A stretch of 64,000 nt of DNA from Natrialba sp. SSL1 (GTDB lineage: Archaea > Halobacteriota > Halobacteria > Halobacteriales > Natrialbaceae): positions 372,001-436,000 of the forward strand of contig NZ_MASN01000035.1 in NCBI RefSeq assembly GCF_001861355.1, read 5' to 3'. Position numbers and translations under genes: made by a program. Position 1 is the stretch's first letter; every line of letters starts with the position of its first letter. The notes under the pieces were generated by a model that had not been told where the DNA came from, made no database searches, and saw only the letters and a list, made by a program, of their open reading frames with translations. Below are positions 26,086 through 34,823 of this stretch, in pieces.

Positions 26086-26531
26086 GCCACACCGATACTG
26101 TTGGATGGGGGTTAGTTATCACCGCCGTACCGTGACGGTTTTCGACCGTTTGTCACTGTTCTGCCGGATATGGTGTGGTTTACGCGCTCGGAACGCTGGA
26201 ACAGCCGTGTCAAGTACACCATCATCAGTCCTGCAGGTGCAGGGCAATTTCACGCGGAAATTGCAGACTGACGGTGGTGATTGTGAGTGGTGTGGACGCT
26301 GGTGACGTATTCGAGAGAGCAGCTGTGAGAGTAACAACTGAAACTGTGTACACGCCACTCGCACGGAGGCGGTTCGATTGGGTGTGCACTGAGTCTCAGT
26401 GGCGACTATAGAACCCATCACTCAGGCACAGCCGCCGACCAGTCGTTCGAGCGTATATGTTCGGGAAACCGCCGCTGCCTTTCGGGAGGAGAACCAACGA
26501 ACCTTTGCTCACGCCGTCCACAGGGACAGGT
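26086..26531. other. 446-bp intergenic region between zinc-ribbon gene and SCO1-like operon
   Basis: No gene is visible. Two TATA-like elements point toward the SCO1-like gene (ACTATAGAAC near 26405 and CGTATATGTT near 26451), giving leaders of roughly 50-100 nt. An exact 8-bp inverted repeat at 26244-26264 is listed separately. Confidence 0.4.
26244..26264. promoter_or_regulatory. Perfect 8-bp inverted repeat upstream of the SCO1-like operon
   Basis: GCAATTTC-ACGCG-GAAATTGC is an exact inverted repeat in an otherwise featureless region, about 155 bp upstream of the first TATA-like element of the SCO1-TlpA-CcdA operon. It could be a regulator-binding site or part of an unannotated RNA; no promoter is clearly positioned for the latter. 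Confidence 0.4.
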
Positions 26532-27452
26532 ATGGAGCGACGTACGTATCTCGGCTCGCTTGGGGCAGCGGGCGCTGCTGGCCTCTCGGGTCTTGCCGGC
26601 TGTCTCGACGAGTTGAACGTCACCGGCGGCGAGGATCAAGAGGTGGTACACGGCGAGTACGCGGATCAGACCGTTCTCGACGCCCAGACGCTACCGGGGG
26701 ATCCGAGCCAGTACTCACACCCAGTCTACGGCGACCGGTTCCCAGCAATCTCGGTTCCGGACCCGGTGACTGGCGAGACGATCTCGACCGAGGATTTCGT
26801 CGGCGAGCGTGCGTTCGTGATCACGTTCTTCTTTACGTCCTGCCCGGACGGCGCCTGTCCCGCGCTGCTCTTGCGCCTGCGGCGCGTCCAGGAAGACGCC
26901 GCCGAGGAGGGGTATAGCGACGACATTAGTCTTCTCGGACTGACGTTCGATCCCGAACGCGACACCGCCGACGTACTCGAGGAGTATGGCCACCAACAGG
27001 GTGCTGACCTCGATGCGGGGAACTGGCATTTCCTCCGGCCGGAGACGTACGAGGAGGCAGAAGAGTTAGTGAACGAGGAGATCGGGATGCGAATTCAGCG
27101 AGTCGAAGACGAAGACGAAATCGCGGAAGTACACGATGGCCATGGCGAAGATGACGAGGGCGAGAGTGAGGGTGAGGGCGAGACAGAGAGTGAGGAAGAG
27201 GGACACGAAGCAGACGAGACGGAGGATGGAGAGTCAGAGCACGAGGGTCACGACGGTGATGCTGACGACCACGATGGTGATGCTGACGACGACCACGAGC
27301 ACGGCGAGTACACCTTCAACCACATCAACCTGATCGTGCTGGTCAACAAGGACGGCATCGTCGAACGTGCCTATCCGCAGGCACTCAGCGAGGAGCGCGG
27401 AACGAGTATCGAGCAGATCGTCGACGACGCCCGGACCGTCGCACAACACTGA
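26532..27452 (+). CDS. SCO1/SenC-like copper chaperone lipoprotein with His/Asp-rich insertion
   Basis: The 306-residue protein begins with a Tat/lipobox signal (MERRTYLGSLGAAGAAGLSG, then LAGC). The thioredoxin-like SCO domain has FFFTSCPDGACPALL with two Cys near residues 103 and 108, and FNHINLIVLVNKDG, where the His corresponds to the SCO copper ligand. SCO proteins deliver copper to cytochrome oxidase or act as thiol reductases. Unusually, the Cys are four residues apart (three in classical SCO1), and about residues 198-260, just before the conserved His, are a Glu/Asp/His-rich insertion with repeats. It is followed after 2 bp by a TlpA-like and then a CcdA-like gene. Confidence 0.85.
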   Translation: MERRTYLGSLGAAGAAGLSGLAGCLDELNVTGGEDQEVVHGEYADQTVLDAQTLPGDPSQYSHPVYGDRFPAISVPDPVTGETISTEDFVGERAFVITFFFTSCPDGACPALLLRLRRVQEDAAEEGYSDDISLLGLTFDPERDTADVLEEYGHQQGADLDAGNWHFLRPETYEEAEELVNEEIGMRIQRVEDEDEIAEVHDGHGEDDEGESEGEGETESEEEGHEADETEDGESEHEGHDGDADDHDGDADDDHEHGEYTFNHINLIVLVNKDGIVERAYPQALSEERGTSIEQIVDDARTVAQH

Positions 27453-27454
27453 TC

Positions 27455-28021
27455 ATGCAGCGCCGAGACGTCCTCGCCGGAATTGGCAGTGCAGGCGTCC
27501 TCGCGGGAGCCGGTGCAGTCGCTGTCTACGGCGTTCCCTCGCCAGAGACGCTTCTTGAGGAAGACGGTGAGCGCCACGATCCGCTCGCGGTCGAAACCGT
27601 CGAGGCGCGGGGAAGCGAGGCTGGTGAGGTGCTGATACCCGCACAGGACCAGCCGACGTTCATCGATCTCTTCGGTACCTGGTGTCCGCCCTGTGTCGAA
27701 CAGATGCCCGAACTCGCGATAGCCAACGAGCGGATCGGCGAGCAGGTGCTGTTCATCTCAGTCACGAGCGAAGGCGTCGGTGAGAACCGGTCGATCACCG
27801 AGGACGAACTCGTCGACTGGTGGGCCGAACACGACGGCAACTGGCTGCTGGGCGTCGATCACAACGCAGAAGTGACCGAGCGCTATCTCGACGGCGGCTT
27901 TCCGACCGCAGCCGTTATCGATGCCTCGGGACGCCTCCAGTGGTCCGACAATGGCGTCCACTCGGCCGACGAAATCGTCGCGACGATCGAAGCGGAAACT
28001 GATGCGGAAGAGACCAGCTAA
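27455..28021 (+). CDS. TlpA/ResA-like exported thioredoxin
   Basis: The 188-residue protein has a twin-arginine start (MQRRDVLAGIGSAGVLAG) and a thioredoxin domain with the active site FGTWCPPCVEQMPEL at about residues 73-84, followed by FPTAAVIDASGRLQW containing the conserved cis-Pro. It is expected to act outside the membrane as a disulphide reductase, receiving electrons from the CcdA-like protein encoded 2 bp downstream and serving the SCO1-like lipoprotein or apocytochrome c. The three-gene operon is tightly packed (2-bp gaps on both sides). Confidence 0.9.
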   Translation: MQRRDVLAGIGSAGVLAGAGAVAVYGVPSPETLLEEDGERHDPLAVETVEARGSEAGEVLIPAQDQPTFIDLFGTWCPPCVEQMPELAIANERIGEQVLFISVTSEGVGENRSITEDELVDWWAEHDGNWLLGVDHNAEVTERYLDGGFPTAAVIDASGRLQWSDNGVHSADEIVATIEAETDAEETS

Positions 28022-28023
28022 CA

Positions 28024-28698
28024 ATGGCTCCCATCGAACTCCTCTCTGCGGCTACGTTCGCCCTGACCGCAGGCGTCGCGACGTTCTTCTCCCCGTGTGC
28101 GTACCCGCTGTTGCCCGGCTACGTCGGCTTCTACGTGAGTCAGACTGAACAACAGGAAGCCTCTCTCGGCGGGGCGCTGAGTCGGGGGCTGATCGCCGGT
28201 TTCGGCGTCCTCGCCACGTTCGTCGTCCTGCTCGGCGCGGCGTTCTGGATCGGTCACTCGATGCTGTCGAACGTGGTGCTTTTCGAACCGATCGTCGGTG
28301 CCGTGCTCGTCGTCTTCGGCGTGCTCGTCCTGCTCGATCGTGCCCCGTCGCTGTCGATCGCACTGCCGAAGCGCCGCTCCGGCGTCGGTGGCTTTCTGAT
28401 CTTTGGCATCGGCTACGCGCTGGCAGCAGCAGGCTGTGTCGCGCCGCTTTTCGGCGCGGTGATCGCGAACGCACTCACGTTCGAACCGATGTCCGCGGCG
28501 GTGGTGCTTGGCACCTACGTCGGCAGCGTCGTCGTCCTGATGATCGCCCTGACGGTCGCAACGGGGATGGGCCTCGTCGCAGGTGCCGGGTCGCTGGCGG
28601 CCTACAGCGGGCTGCTCAAGCGTGTGGCCGGCGGAGTCATGATCCTGGCCGGACTGGGACAGTTGTATCTCGCCATCTTCGTTCTGGACGTACTCTGA
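28024..28698 (+). CDS. ccdA: CcdA/DsbD-type thiol-electron transporter
   Basis: The 224-residue membrane protein has six hydrophobic segments and the two CcdA redox Cys: FFSPCAYPLLPGYVGF in the first helix region and AAAGCVAPLFGAVI in the fourth. It moves reducing equivalents from cytoplasmic thioredoxin across the membrane to TlpA-like acceptors. The length matches the CcdA family. It is the last gene of the SCO1-TlpA-CcdA operon; 124 bp of non-coding sequence follows. Confidence 0.9.
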   Translation: MAPIELLSAATFALTAGVATFFSPCAYPLLPGYVGFYVSQTEQQEASLGGALSRGLIAGFGVLATFVVLLGAAFWIGHSMLSNVVLFEPIVGAVLVVFGVLVLLDRAPSLSIALPKRRSGVGGFLIFGIGYALAAAGCVAPLFGAVIANALTFEPMSAAVVLGTYVGSVVVLMIALTVATGMGLVAGAGSLAAYSGLLKRVAGGVMILAGLGQLYLAIFVLDVL

Positions 28699-28822
28699 GC
28701 GGCTCACCACGGTGCGTTCGTCCGGCGTTGTCGGCTCAGGTCTTCGATATCGAAGGGATGACTCGGCGTCCCAACATAGTTCGCCGTCTGCTTATTTGTA
28801 ATGTCGTTCAGTATACCGGGTC

Positions 28823-28954
28823 GTGCAACGAGAACAGTGTCCAAACTGCCTCGAAGGTGCCGCTGTCGAGCACAGTCGCGAAGTAACGGAATCCGGGCTC
28901 AAACGGATATTCGAGTGTCAACACTGCGGAAACGACTGGATCGTCGTCTTTTGA
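28823..28954 (+). CDS. Small CPxCG-type zinc-ribbon protein (43 aa)
   Basis: A GTG-initiated frame encodes 43 residues with two Cys pairs: QREQCPNCLEG near the start and ECQHCGNDWIVVF at the C-terminus, typical of haloarchaeal zinc-finger micro-proteins. CTTATTTGTA at 28791-28800 is centred about 27 bp upstream of the GTG, supporting a leaderless transcript and the non-ATG start; no in-frame ATG exists upstream before a stop. It lies between ccdA and a UspA gene. Function unknown. Confidence 0.6.
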   Translation: MQREQCPNCLEGAAVEHSREVTESGLKRIFECQHCGNDWIVVF

Positions 28955-29050
28955 GTGCGCTCGCCGTCTCGCCGTCTGCTGAGCGAAACGCCAGCGGCCG
29001 GCAACGGCAAGTCAGACACGTATGGTGATCTCTCTCGAAACGAACGGACG

Positions 29051-29479
29051 ATGTATCAGGACTTGCTACTCGCAACCGACGGCAGCGAGGGCGCGACACG
29101 GGCGACCGAACACGCGATCGAACTCGCCTACCGACTCGAGAGCACGCTGCATATTCTCTCGGTCTCCGAAGAAGGCCCCCACAGCAGCGAAAAGCGCGAC
29201 AAAATGCGGTCCGATCCGGAGTCGGAAGCCGAATCGGCAGTCGCCGACGCAGAACACGCAGCCACCGACGCGGGCATCGAGACGACGACGACCGTCCGAC
29301 AGGGCGTCCCGCAGGAGGAAATCGTCGACTTCGCCGACCAGCAGGGGATGGACATGATCATCGTCGGCACCGTCGGCCGCTCGGGACTCGACAAACTGGT
29401 CGTCGGCAGCGTCGCCGAGGAGGTCGTCCAGAACGCGACGGTTCCGGTCATCACCGTCAGAGAGACGGACGCGGAGTAA
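29051..29479 (+). CDS. Universal stress protein (UspA family)
   Basis: The 142-residue protein has the Usp ATP-binding fold: MYQDLLLATDGSEGATRATEHAI at the N-terminus and the nucleotide signature IIVGTVGRSGLDKLVVGSVAEEVV near residue 110, matching G-x2-G-x9-G-(S/T). It is likely a dimeric, cytoplasmic stress-response protein. The ATG at 29051 is the family start; the ORF extension to 28955 overlaps the zinc-ribbon gene region and is not used. Confidence 0.88.
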   Translation: MYQDLLLATDGSEGATRATEHAIELAYRLESTLHILSVSEEGPHSSEKRDKMRSDPESEAESAVADAEHAATDAGIETTTTVRQGVPQEEIVDFADQQGMDMIIVGTVGRSGLDKLVVGSVAEEVVQNATVPVITVRETDAE

Positions 29480-29652
29480 GCCGCTCTTACTCGAGCATAC
29501 GGAAGTGATAATTAACGTGCCCGAGGCGAACGCTCCGGTGTGACCGTGCGCGCGGGTCGCTCGTGCCCACACGACGGTCGCCGCCGTCGAACACGGCACG
29601 CGCGACCAGTTCGTCCTCCCACCGCAACGCCACACCCGGTGGTGAGTCGGCG

Positions 29653-32600
29653 ATGAGCGACCGCAACCGCGACCGCGACCGACCAGCCACAGCCACCACC
29701 GACGGCCCCACGATTCTCGTCGTCGGCAACTCACGTCGACTCGACCGTACGGCGGACACGCTCGCGTCGGTACTCGAGTCCACCGCACTGAGACAGGCCC
29801 CGAGTACCGACGTGGCACGTGAGTACCTCGCGACCCCGACCGACGCGCAGGCGACGGCCGACCCGCCCAGCCCGGTCCACTGTCTCGTCTGCGAGTTCAG
29901 CACCGACCCGGCCGAGGAGTCGACACTCGCCGAACTCACTGCACTCACCGCACTCGAGAGCGACGACGCGACGGACGGGCGCGTGACCGACCTGCCGCCG
30001 ATCATTGCGCTCGCGGCTCCCGACGAGGCGGCGGCGGCGCTCGACGCCGGCGCGACCGACGTGTTCACGCCGACCGATCCGGCGGCAGTGGTCGCAGCTC
30101 GCGTGGAGTCCGTGGCGGGCCGGCAGTACAACGATTGGGAGGCGGAACGGACGCGGCGAAAAGACGAGCGGGCACAGACGATTCTCCAAAACACGACCGC
30201 ACCGATTCTGGTCCTCACGGCGGCCGGCGAGATTCGAACGGCGACGCCAGCTATCGAATCACAGACCGGCCACGCGCCGCCGGTACTCGAGGGCGAACGA
30301 CTCAGCGCGTTCGTCCACCCCGATGATCGCGAGCAACTTCGCCGGACCGTCGCGGCTGTCGCCGACGGCTTGGTGGGGGAAACTGAACAGGTCCGGCTCC
30401 GACTCAGAACTGCTGGCGGCACCTGGCGCGTCGTGGAACTGGTCTGTGTCTCCCGGCTGTCGGATCCCGCACTCGAGGGCATCGTTGCCACGGTCGAGCC
30501 GGTGCGGCCGGCACGCGACGGTGACGAGCCCGCTGACACAGACGAGCGCACAGCACTCGACCGGCTCCCGGTTGCCTACTTCTCGCTCGGTCCCGACTGG
30601 GAGCTCCAGTGGGCGAACGAGTCCGCCCGGCGATTTCTCCGTGGCACTGGGGAGGAGCAATCAGACGGGGTGCGAGCGCGGGGGGTACTCGAGAACACCG
30701 TCATCTGGGACCTGCTGCCCGCGGCGCTTCGGGAGACGTTCTACGAGCGGTTGCACGAGGCTCGCGCGAACGAGACACTGGTGCAGTTCGAGACGCCAAT
30801 TCTGGGCGAGTCGTCGGTGTTGGACCCCGCGCCAGCGCCGACCGAGGCAGATGACCAGTCCGACGACACCGGTCGGCTCCTCGTGACTGCCGCTCCAGAC
30901 GGGGACGGAGTCACACTCGGTATACACGAGTTGCGTGGCGATACCGCTGGTGAGACGACCTCGCCACCGCTCCCCGCAGACCGCGAACGACTCGCACTCC
31001 TGTCGGAACTCGTCGACGCACTCGAAGACGGGGTCGCCGTTCTCGACGACGGCACGGTGGAATTCGCGAACACGGCGCTGTGCGAACTCGCACAAACGGA
31101 CTCGCTGGCGGGCACCGCAATTGCCTCGCTGTTCGATGATGATCTCGCCGCGGCGATTCGCGAGCGGGCGAACGCGCCGGTTGTCCGGTGGATGGACTCC
31201 ATCGGAGGCGAACTGCTCGAATCTCGTGACGACCGCCGACCGGTCGACGTGCTCGTGACGCCGCTTTCGGACGCGGACCGGACGCTCTGTGTCGTTCGTG
31301 ACCGTCGGCAGTCGGCCGCTGGCTCCCTCTCGCGGCTCGCGGCAACGCTCGACTCGCTCGACGCGGCCGATTCACGAACGACAGTTCAACGGACGGTCGT
31401 CGATGGAGTCCGGGTAGAAACAGGCGGCGAGTTCGCCGGCTGGTACCGACTCGAGGAGGCCGAGAAAGCCGCGGAGGCCGCGGAATCGGCGGGTGCTGAC
31501 ACCGCAGACGAGCCACGGTTTCGGCCCGTCGCAATCGCGACCGGCCCCGACGTGCCCCGAATCGATCCACCGCCAGTCGAGCGAGATGCGCTGGCGTTCG
31601 TGGACGACGAGAGCGAGAGGAGCGGCCAGCACACTGAGAGCAGCGAACCCACCGACCCACCCGCCGTTCGACTCGTCGACGACACCACCGCTTCGGCCTT
31701 CCTCTCTCGATCCGGACTCCGCGCGGCGCGCGTCCTCGCCGTCCCGATCACCGACGAGGATATCGTGGTCGTGACCGGCAGCGACCCGCTCGCCTTCGAC
31801 GCGCTCGACACCGAGCCCGTCGCCGCCCTGGCCGCCGCCGGGAGCGTCGCACTCGAGTCCACCCTCGCGCGCGAACGCAGTCGGGAGTCTCACCGCGAGC
31901 GCGAGCGACTCGCGGGCGCGCTGTCGGTCGCCGACGCGGTCACGGCGGCAGAGCGGGAACTGCTCGCGGCTGAGAGTCGAGATGCTGTGGAGCAGCGGCT
32001 TTGTGAGGTGGTCGGCGGGCTGCCAACGGCGGTTGGGGGAAGTGAGGGAGTCGAGATGAGAGAGAAAGGCGAGGTGGGGAGGACGGATGAGGGAGACAAG
32101 ATGGGGTGGATGGGCGAGGAAGGCGAGGTGGGGTGGATGAGCGAGGAAGGCGAGGAAGGGGATGTGGACGAGAGGGGCGAAGGGAGCGACCGAGATGAGG
32201 AAGGCGAGGTGGATGACGAGAACGACAGAGACGAACCGACCGAGATCACAGCTGCGTCCGCACCGGCCGCTACGCCCGAATCCACAGCCACAACCGCGAC
32301 CCCGTCTCTCGTCTGGTTCGGCCGCATCGACGCCGGCTCCGAAACCGTCACCCCGCAGGCCTGGGCCGGCAACCACGCCGCCCTCCTCGACGCCGGCGGC
32401 GACGCAGACCGGCCGTCGCTCACCGTCGACTCGAGTACCGTGCTGCCAGCCGCGCGGACGGCTGCGACCCAAACGCCAACCGTCGTCGACGATTTCACGG
32501 CGCTCGCCGAGTCCGAACTCGACTCGACGGGGCGGGCGTGGTACCGGACACTTCGCGACGCTGGCGTGCGCTCGGCGGTGAGTGTGCCGGTGGAGTACGG

Positions 32601-33552
32601 TGGGATCAGCTACGGTACGCTCACGGTCTACGCCGACCGGCCGGACGCGTTCGACGACCGCACACGCCGCGCCTACAGCCACCTGGGCGACGGTGCGGGC
32701 TACGCCATCGGCGCACTCGCGCGAACGCAGGCGCTACTGACGGATCGCGTCACCGAACTCGAGGTCGTCCTTCGCGAGTCGAACGATCCGCTGGCACGGG
32801 TTGCCTCGCGGCTGGGGCGTGGACTCGACGTCCGAGCGGTCGTGCCACGGTCCGGCGGTGGTTCGACCGTCTACTGCACAGCCCGCAGCGCGGACGTCGA
32901 CGGCGATACAGCTGCAGGGCAGACCAGGGATAGTGACAGTGAGGCCTTGGCCGAAGACGAGGACGCAAACGGAAGTGAGAGCGCGGACGATCCGCTCTCT
33001 TCGCGTCTCGAGTCGGCCATCACCCTCGACGGCGTGACGAGTGTGCGACTCGTTGGCGACGAACCGGACCAGACCGACCGTAGTGACGACGGTGCCCAAC
33101 CCGGCTCGCCGCTCGAAGTCGTACTCGAGTCGGAGTCGCTCGCGGACGTGCTCGCGGCACACGGCGGCGTCCTCCACTCGGTGACGCCGCTCGACGACCG
33201 GACGCGGCTAGTGCTTACGGTTCCGGGATCCGATTCGGCGACGACGCCGGTTAGATCGATCGTCGAACGACTCGAGCAGGAGGCCGCGAGTGCGCGATTA
33301 CTCGCCCGGCGCGAGCGGGATGCACGGCCGCGGTCGGTGCGAGCGTTCGATGCCGAACTGCGAGAGCGACTGTCGGATCGGCAGTGGCGGACACTCGAGG
33401 CGGCGTACTACGGCGGCTTCTTCGCGTGGCCGCGAGAGAGCACCGGCGAGGAGATCGCAGACTCGCTCGCCGTCTCCCAGCCGACGTTTAGTCGACACCT
33501 CCGGGTAGCACAGCGAAAGCTGTTCGAGCTGTTGTTCGATCAGTCGGCGTGA
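29653..33552 (+). CDS. Giant multidomain PAS-GAF-HTH_10 regulator
   Basis: The 1299-residue protein has an N-terminal response-regulator-like domain (PTILVVGNSRRLDR to about residue 150), three PAS-like regions (about 165-290, 300-420 and 450-560), two GAF-like regions (about 570-760 and 870-1030), a Bat-type domain and a C-terminal HTH_10 (LSDRQWRTLEAAYYGGFFAWPR, then SQPTFSRHLRVAQRKL). It should couple ligand or redox signals to transcription. Residues about 796-861 are a Glu/Gly/Met/Trp/Arg repeat with purine-rich DNA unlike the rest. The ATG at 29653 (MSDRNRDRDR) is chosen; an upstream in-frame ATG at 29563 lacks typical composition. Confidence 0.85.
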   Translation: MSDRNRDRDRPATATTDGPTILVVGNSRRLDRTADTLASVLESTALRQAPSTDVAREYLATPTDAQATADPPSPVHCLVCEFSTDPAEESTLAELTALTALESDDATDGRVTDLPPIIALAAPDEAAAALDAGATDVFTPTDPAAVVAARVESVAGRQYNDWEAERTRRKDERAQTILQNTTAPILVLTAAGEIRTATPAIESQTGHAPPVLEGERLSAFVHPDDREQLRRTVAAVADGLVGETEQVRLRLRTAGGTWRVVELVCVSRLSDPALEGIVATVEPVRPARDGDEPADTDERTALDRLPVAYFSLGPDWELQWANESARRFLRGTGEEQSDGVRARGVLENTVIWDLLPAALRETFYERLHEARANETLVQFETPILGESSVLDPAPAPTEADDQSDDTGRLLVTAAPDGDGVTLGIHELRGDTAGETTSPPLPADRERLALLSELVDALEDGVAVLDDGTVEFANTALCELAQTDSLAGTAIASLFDDDLAAAIRERANAPVVRWMDSIGGELLESRDDRRPVDVLVTPLSDADRTLCVVRDRRQSAAGSLSRLAATLDSLDAADSRTTVQRTVVDGVRVETGGEFAGWYRLEEAEKAAEAAESAGADTADEPRFRPVAIATGPDVPRIDPPPVERDALAFVDDESERSGQHTESSEPTDPPAVRLVDDTTASAFLSRSGLRAARVLAVPITDEDIVVVTGSDPLAFDALDTEPVAALAAAGSVALESTLARERSRESHRERERLAGALSVADAVTAAERELLAAESRDAVEQRLCEVVGGLPTAVGGSEGVEMREKGEVGRTDEGDKMGWMGEEGEVGWMSEEGEEGDVDERGEGSDRDEEGEVDDENDRDEPTEITAASAPAATPESTATTATPSLVWFGRIDAGSETVTPQAWAGNHAALLDAGGDADRPSLTVDSSTVLPAARTAATQTPTVVDDFTALAESELDSTGRAWYRTLRDAGVRSAVSVPVEYGGISYGTLTVYADRPDAFDDRTRRAYSHLGDGAGYAIGALARTQALLTDRVTELEVVLRESNDPLARVASRLGRGLDVRAVVPRSGGGSTVYCTARSADVDGDTAAGQTRDSDSEALAEDEDANGSESADDPLSSRLESAITLDGVTSVRLVGDEPDQTDRSDDGAQPGSPLEVVLESESLADVLAAHGGVLHSVTPLDDRTRLVLTVPGSDSATTPVRSIVERLEQEAASARLLARRERDARPRSVRAFDAELRERLSDRQWRTLEAAYYGGFFAWPRESTGEEIADSLAVSQPTFSRHLRVAQRKLFELLFDQSA

Positions 33553-33854
33553 CGGTCACGCGGGCGTCCACACAGGCTGGGAGAAACCGAGCGAGAGCCT
33601 CCGTTTGCGGGGTGTAATCCCATATTACCGGGTGTAATCCCTGGTATCGACCGTTTCAGACAGGATCGTGTCGCGAATAATTTCCTGTTTCTTTCACCGG
33701 CGAACAGTCACGGCAATCGACGGCTGAATAGGTATAGCATCGGGATTCCGATCGGTGTGGGTATCTAGCTCCCACGTCCATATCGGTCGCGTCGAATTTC
33801 GTAGCCAATGAGTGAGCGTCCGGTAACGACAACTTACGGCAATCATCCACACGG
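33553..33854. other. 302-bp intergenic region between two HTH_10 regulators
   Basis: No gene is visible. It contains the 20-bp-spaced direct repeat listed separately and several AT-rich patches (AATAATTTCC near 33680, GAATAGGTATAG near 33727) that could be promoter elements for the downstream gene with a long leader. Confidence 0.4.
33610..33641. promoter_or_regulatory. 12-bp direct repeat with exact 20-bp spacing
   Basis: GGGTGTAATCCC occurs at 33610-33621 and again at 33630-33641. The start-to-start distance is 20 bp, about two helical turns, and each unit is itself partly symmetric (GGG...CCC). It lies about 60 bp after the giant HTH_10 gene and 213 bp before the smaller one. A tandem regulator-binding site is the simplest reading. 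Confidence 0.5.
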
Positions 33855-34625
33855 ATGGGGGAGTGGTGCGTGAGCCTCGATCTCACCGACACCGAGCCGT
33901 CGGCTGAGACCGAGTCGGAACCGAAGACGACGACCGACAGCCCCGCGTCGCCGCCGGACGAGAGACACAGCGTCCTCCGATCGCAGGCGGACGGCGGCGT
34001 CGTGGCACAGCTTCGCCTCGAGCACGCCGACCTCGTCCTCCGGCCGACGCTTCGACGGGCACTCGAGAACACCGTCGAACCGGAGTACTGGACTACGACG
34101 GACCGCACGATTCTCTTCGTCACCGTCTACGGGTCGGAGTTCGACGGCTTCGAGGGCGCGCTCGCGGAGGATCCGACGATCACGGACCCCGTACTGGTCG
34201 ATCGCTACCCCGACAGGCGAGTCTACCGGGTCACGCTGACCGAGCGCGCGCTGACGTTCATGCCGATCGCGACCGAGACGAACGGCCGGGTACTCGAGAT
34301 CACCAGCACGCGCGACGGCTGGCTCGTCCAGTTGCGATTCCCCGACCGAGACTCGCTCGTCGCGTTCAACGACGAGTGTCGCACGCGTGGGATGTCAGTT
34401 TCCGTCGAGCACCTCCGCGTCTCGGACGACGAGGACGACGGCGTCGTCGCGCTCACGGAGAAACAGCAGGAACTCCTGCTCGTCGCCTATCAGGAGGGCT
34501 ACTTCGACGTGCCGCGCGGGATCTCACAGGACGAACTCGCAGACCGGCTGGACGTCTCGAAATCGGCGGTGTCACAGCGCCTTCGACGTGCGATCGGCGA
34601 ACTCTGTGGCGCGACGATCGCGTAG
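33855..34625 (+). CDS. HTH_10 bacterio-opsin activator-like regulator (single domain)
   Basis: The 256-residue protein has an acidic N-terminus, a Bat-type sensing domain (about residues 45-190) and a C-terminal HTH_10: LTEKQQELLLVAYQEGYFDVPR, then DRLDVSKSAVSQRLRRAIGEL. It lacks PAS and GAF domains and resembles the stand-alone HTH_10 regulators abundant in haloarchaea. A GTG at 33870 is an alternative start and removes MGEWC. It is preceded by the direct repeat at 33.6 kb. Targets unknown. Confidence 0.8.
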   Translation: MGEWCVSLDLTDTEPSAETESEPKTTTDSPASPPDERHSVLRSQADGGVVAQLRLEHADLVLRPTLRRALENTVEPEYWTTTDRTILFVTVYGSEFDGFEGALAEDPTITDPVLVDRYPDRRVYRVTLTERALTFMPIATETNGRVLEITSTRDGWLVQLRFPDRDSLVAFNDECRTRGMSVSVEHLRVSDDEDDGVVALTEKQQELLLVAYQEGYFDVPRGISQDELADRLDVSKSAVSQRLRRAIGELCGATIA

Positions 34626-34823
34626 CGACGCTGCGTATCGGTGGGTGTCTGTCGGTGTTCGGACGGCGGAGCTTCTTGTCACCGATCATCGTTCGTCACT
34701 CATCGATCATCGATCACGGATTATCGACCGGCCATCAGCGATCAATGGGATCGTGTGAGGATGCTCTGCCGATGCGATGCTGCGACGGCAGAGTTGAAAT
34801 GGAGCGAAGTGGAAAGAAGGCCG

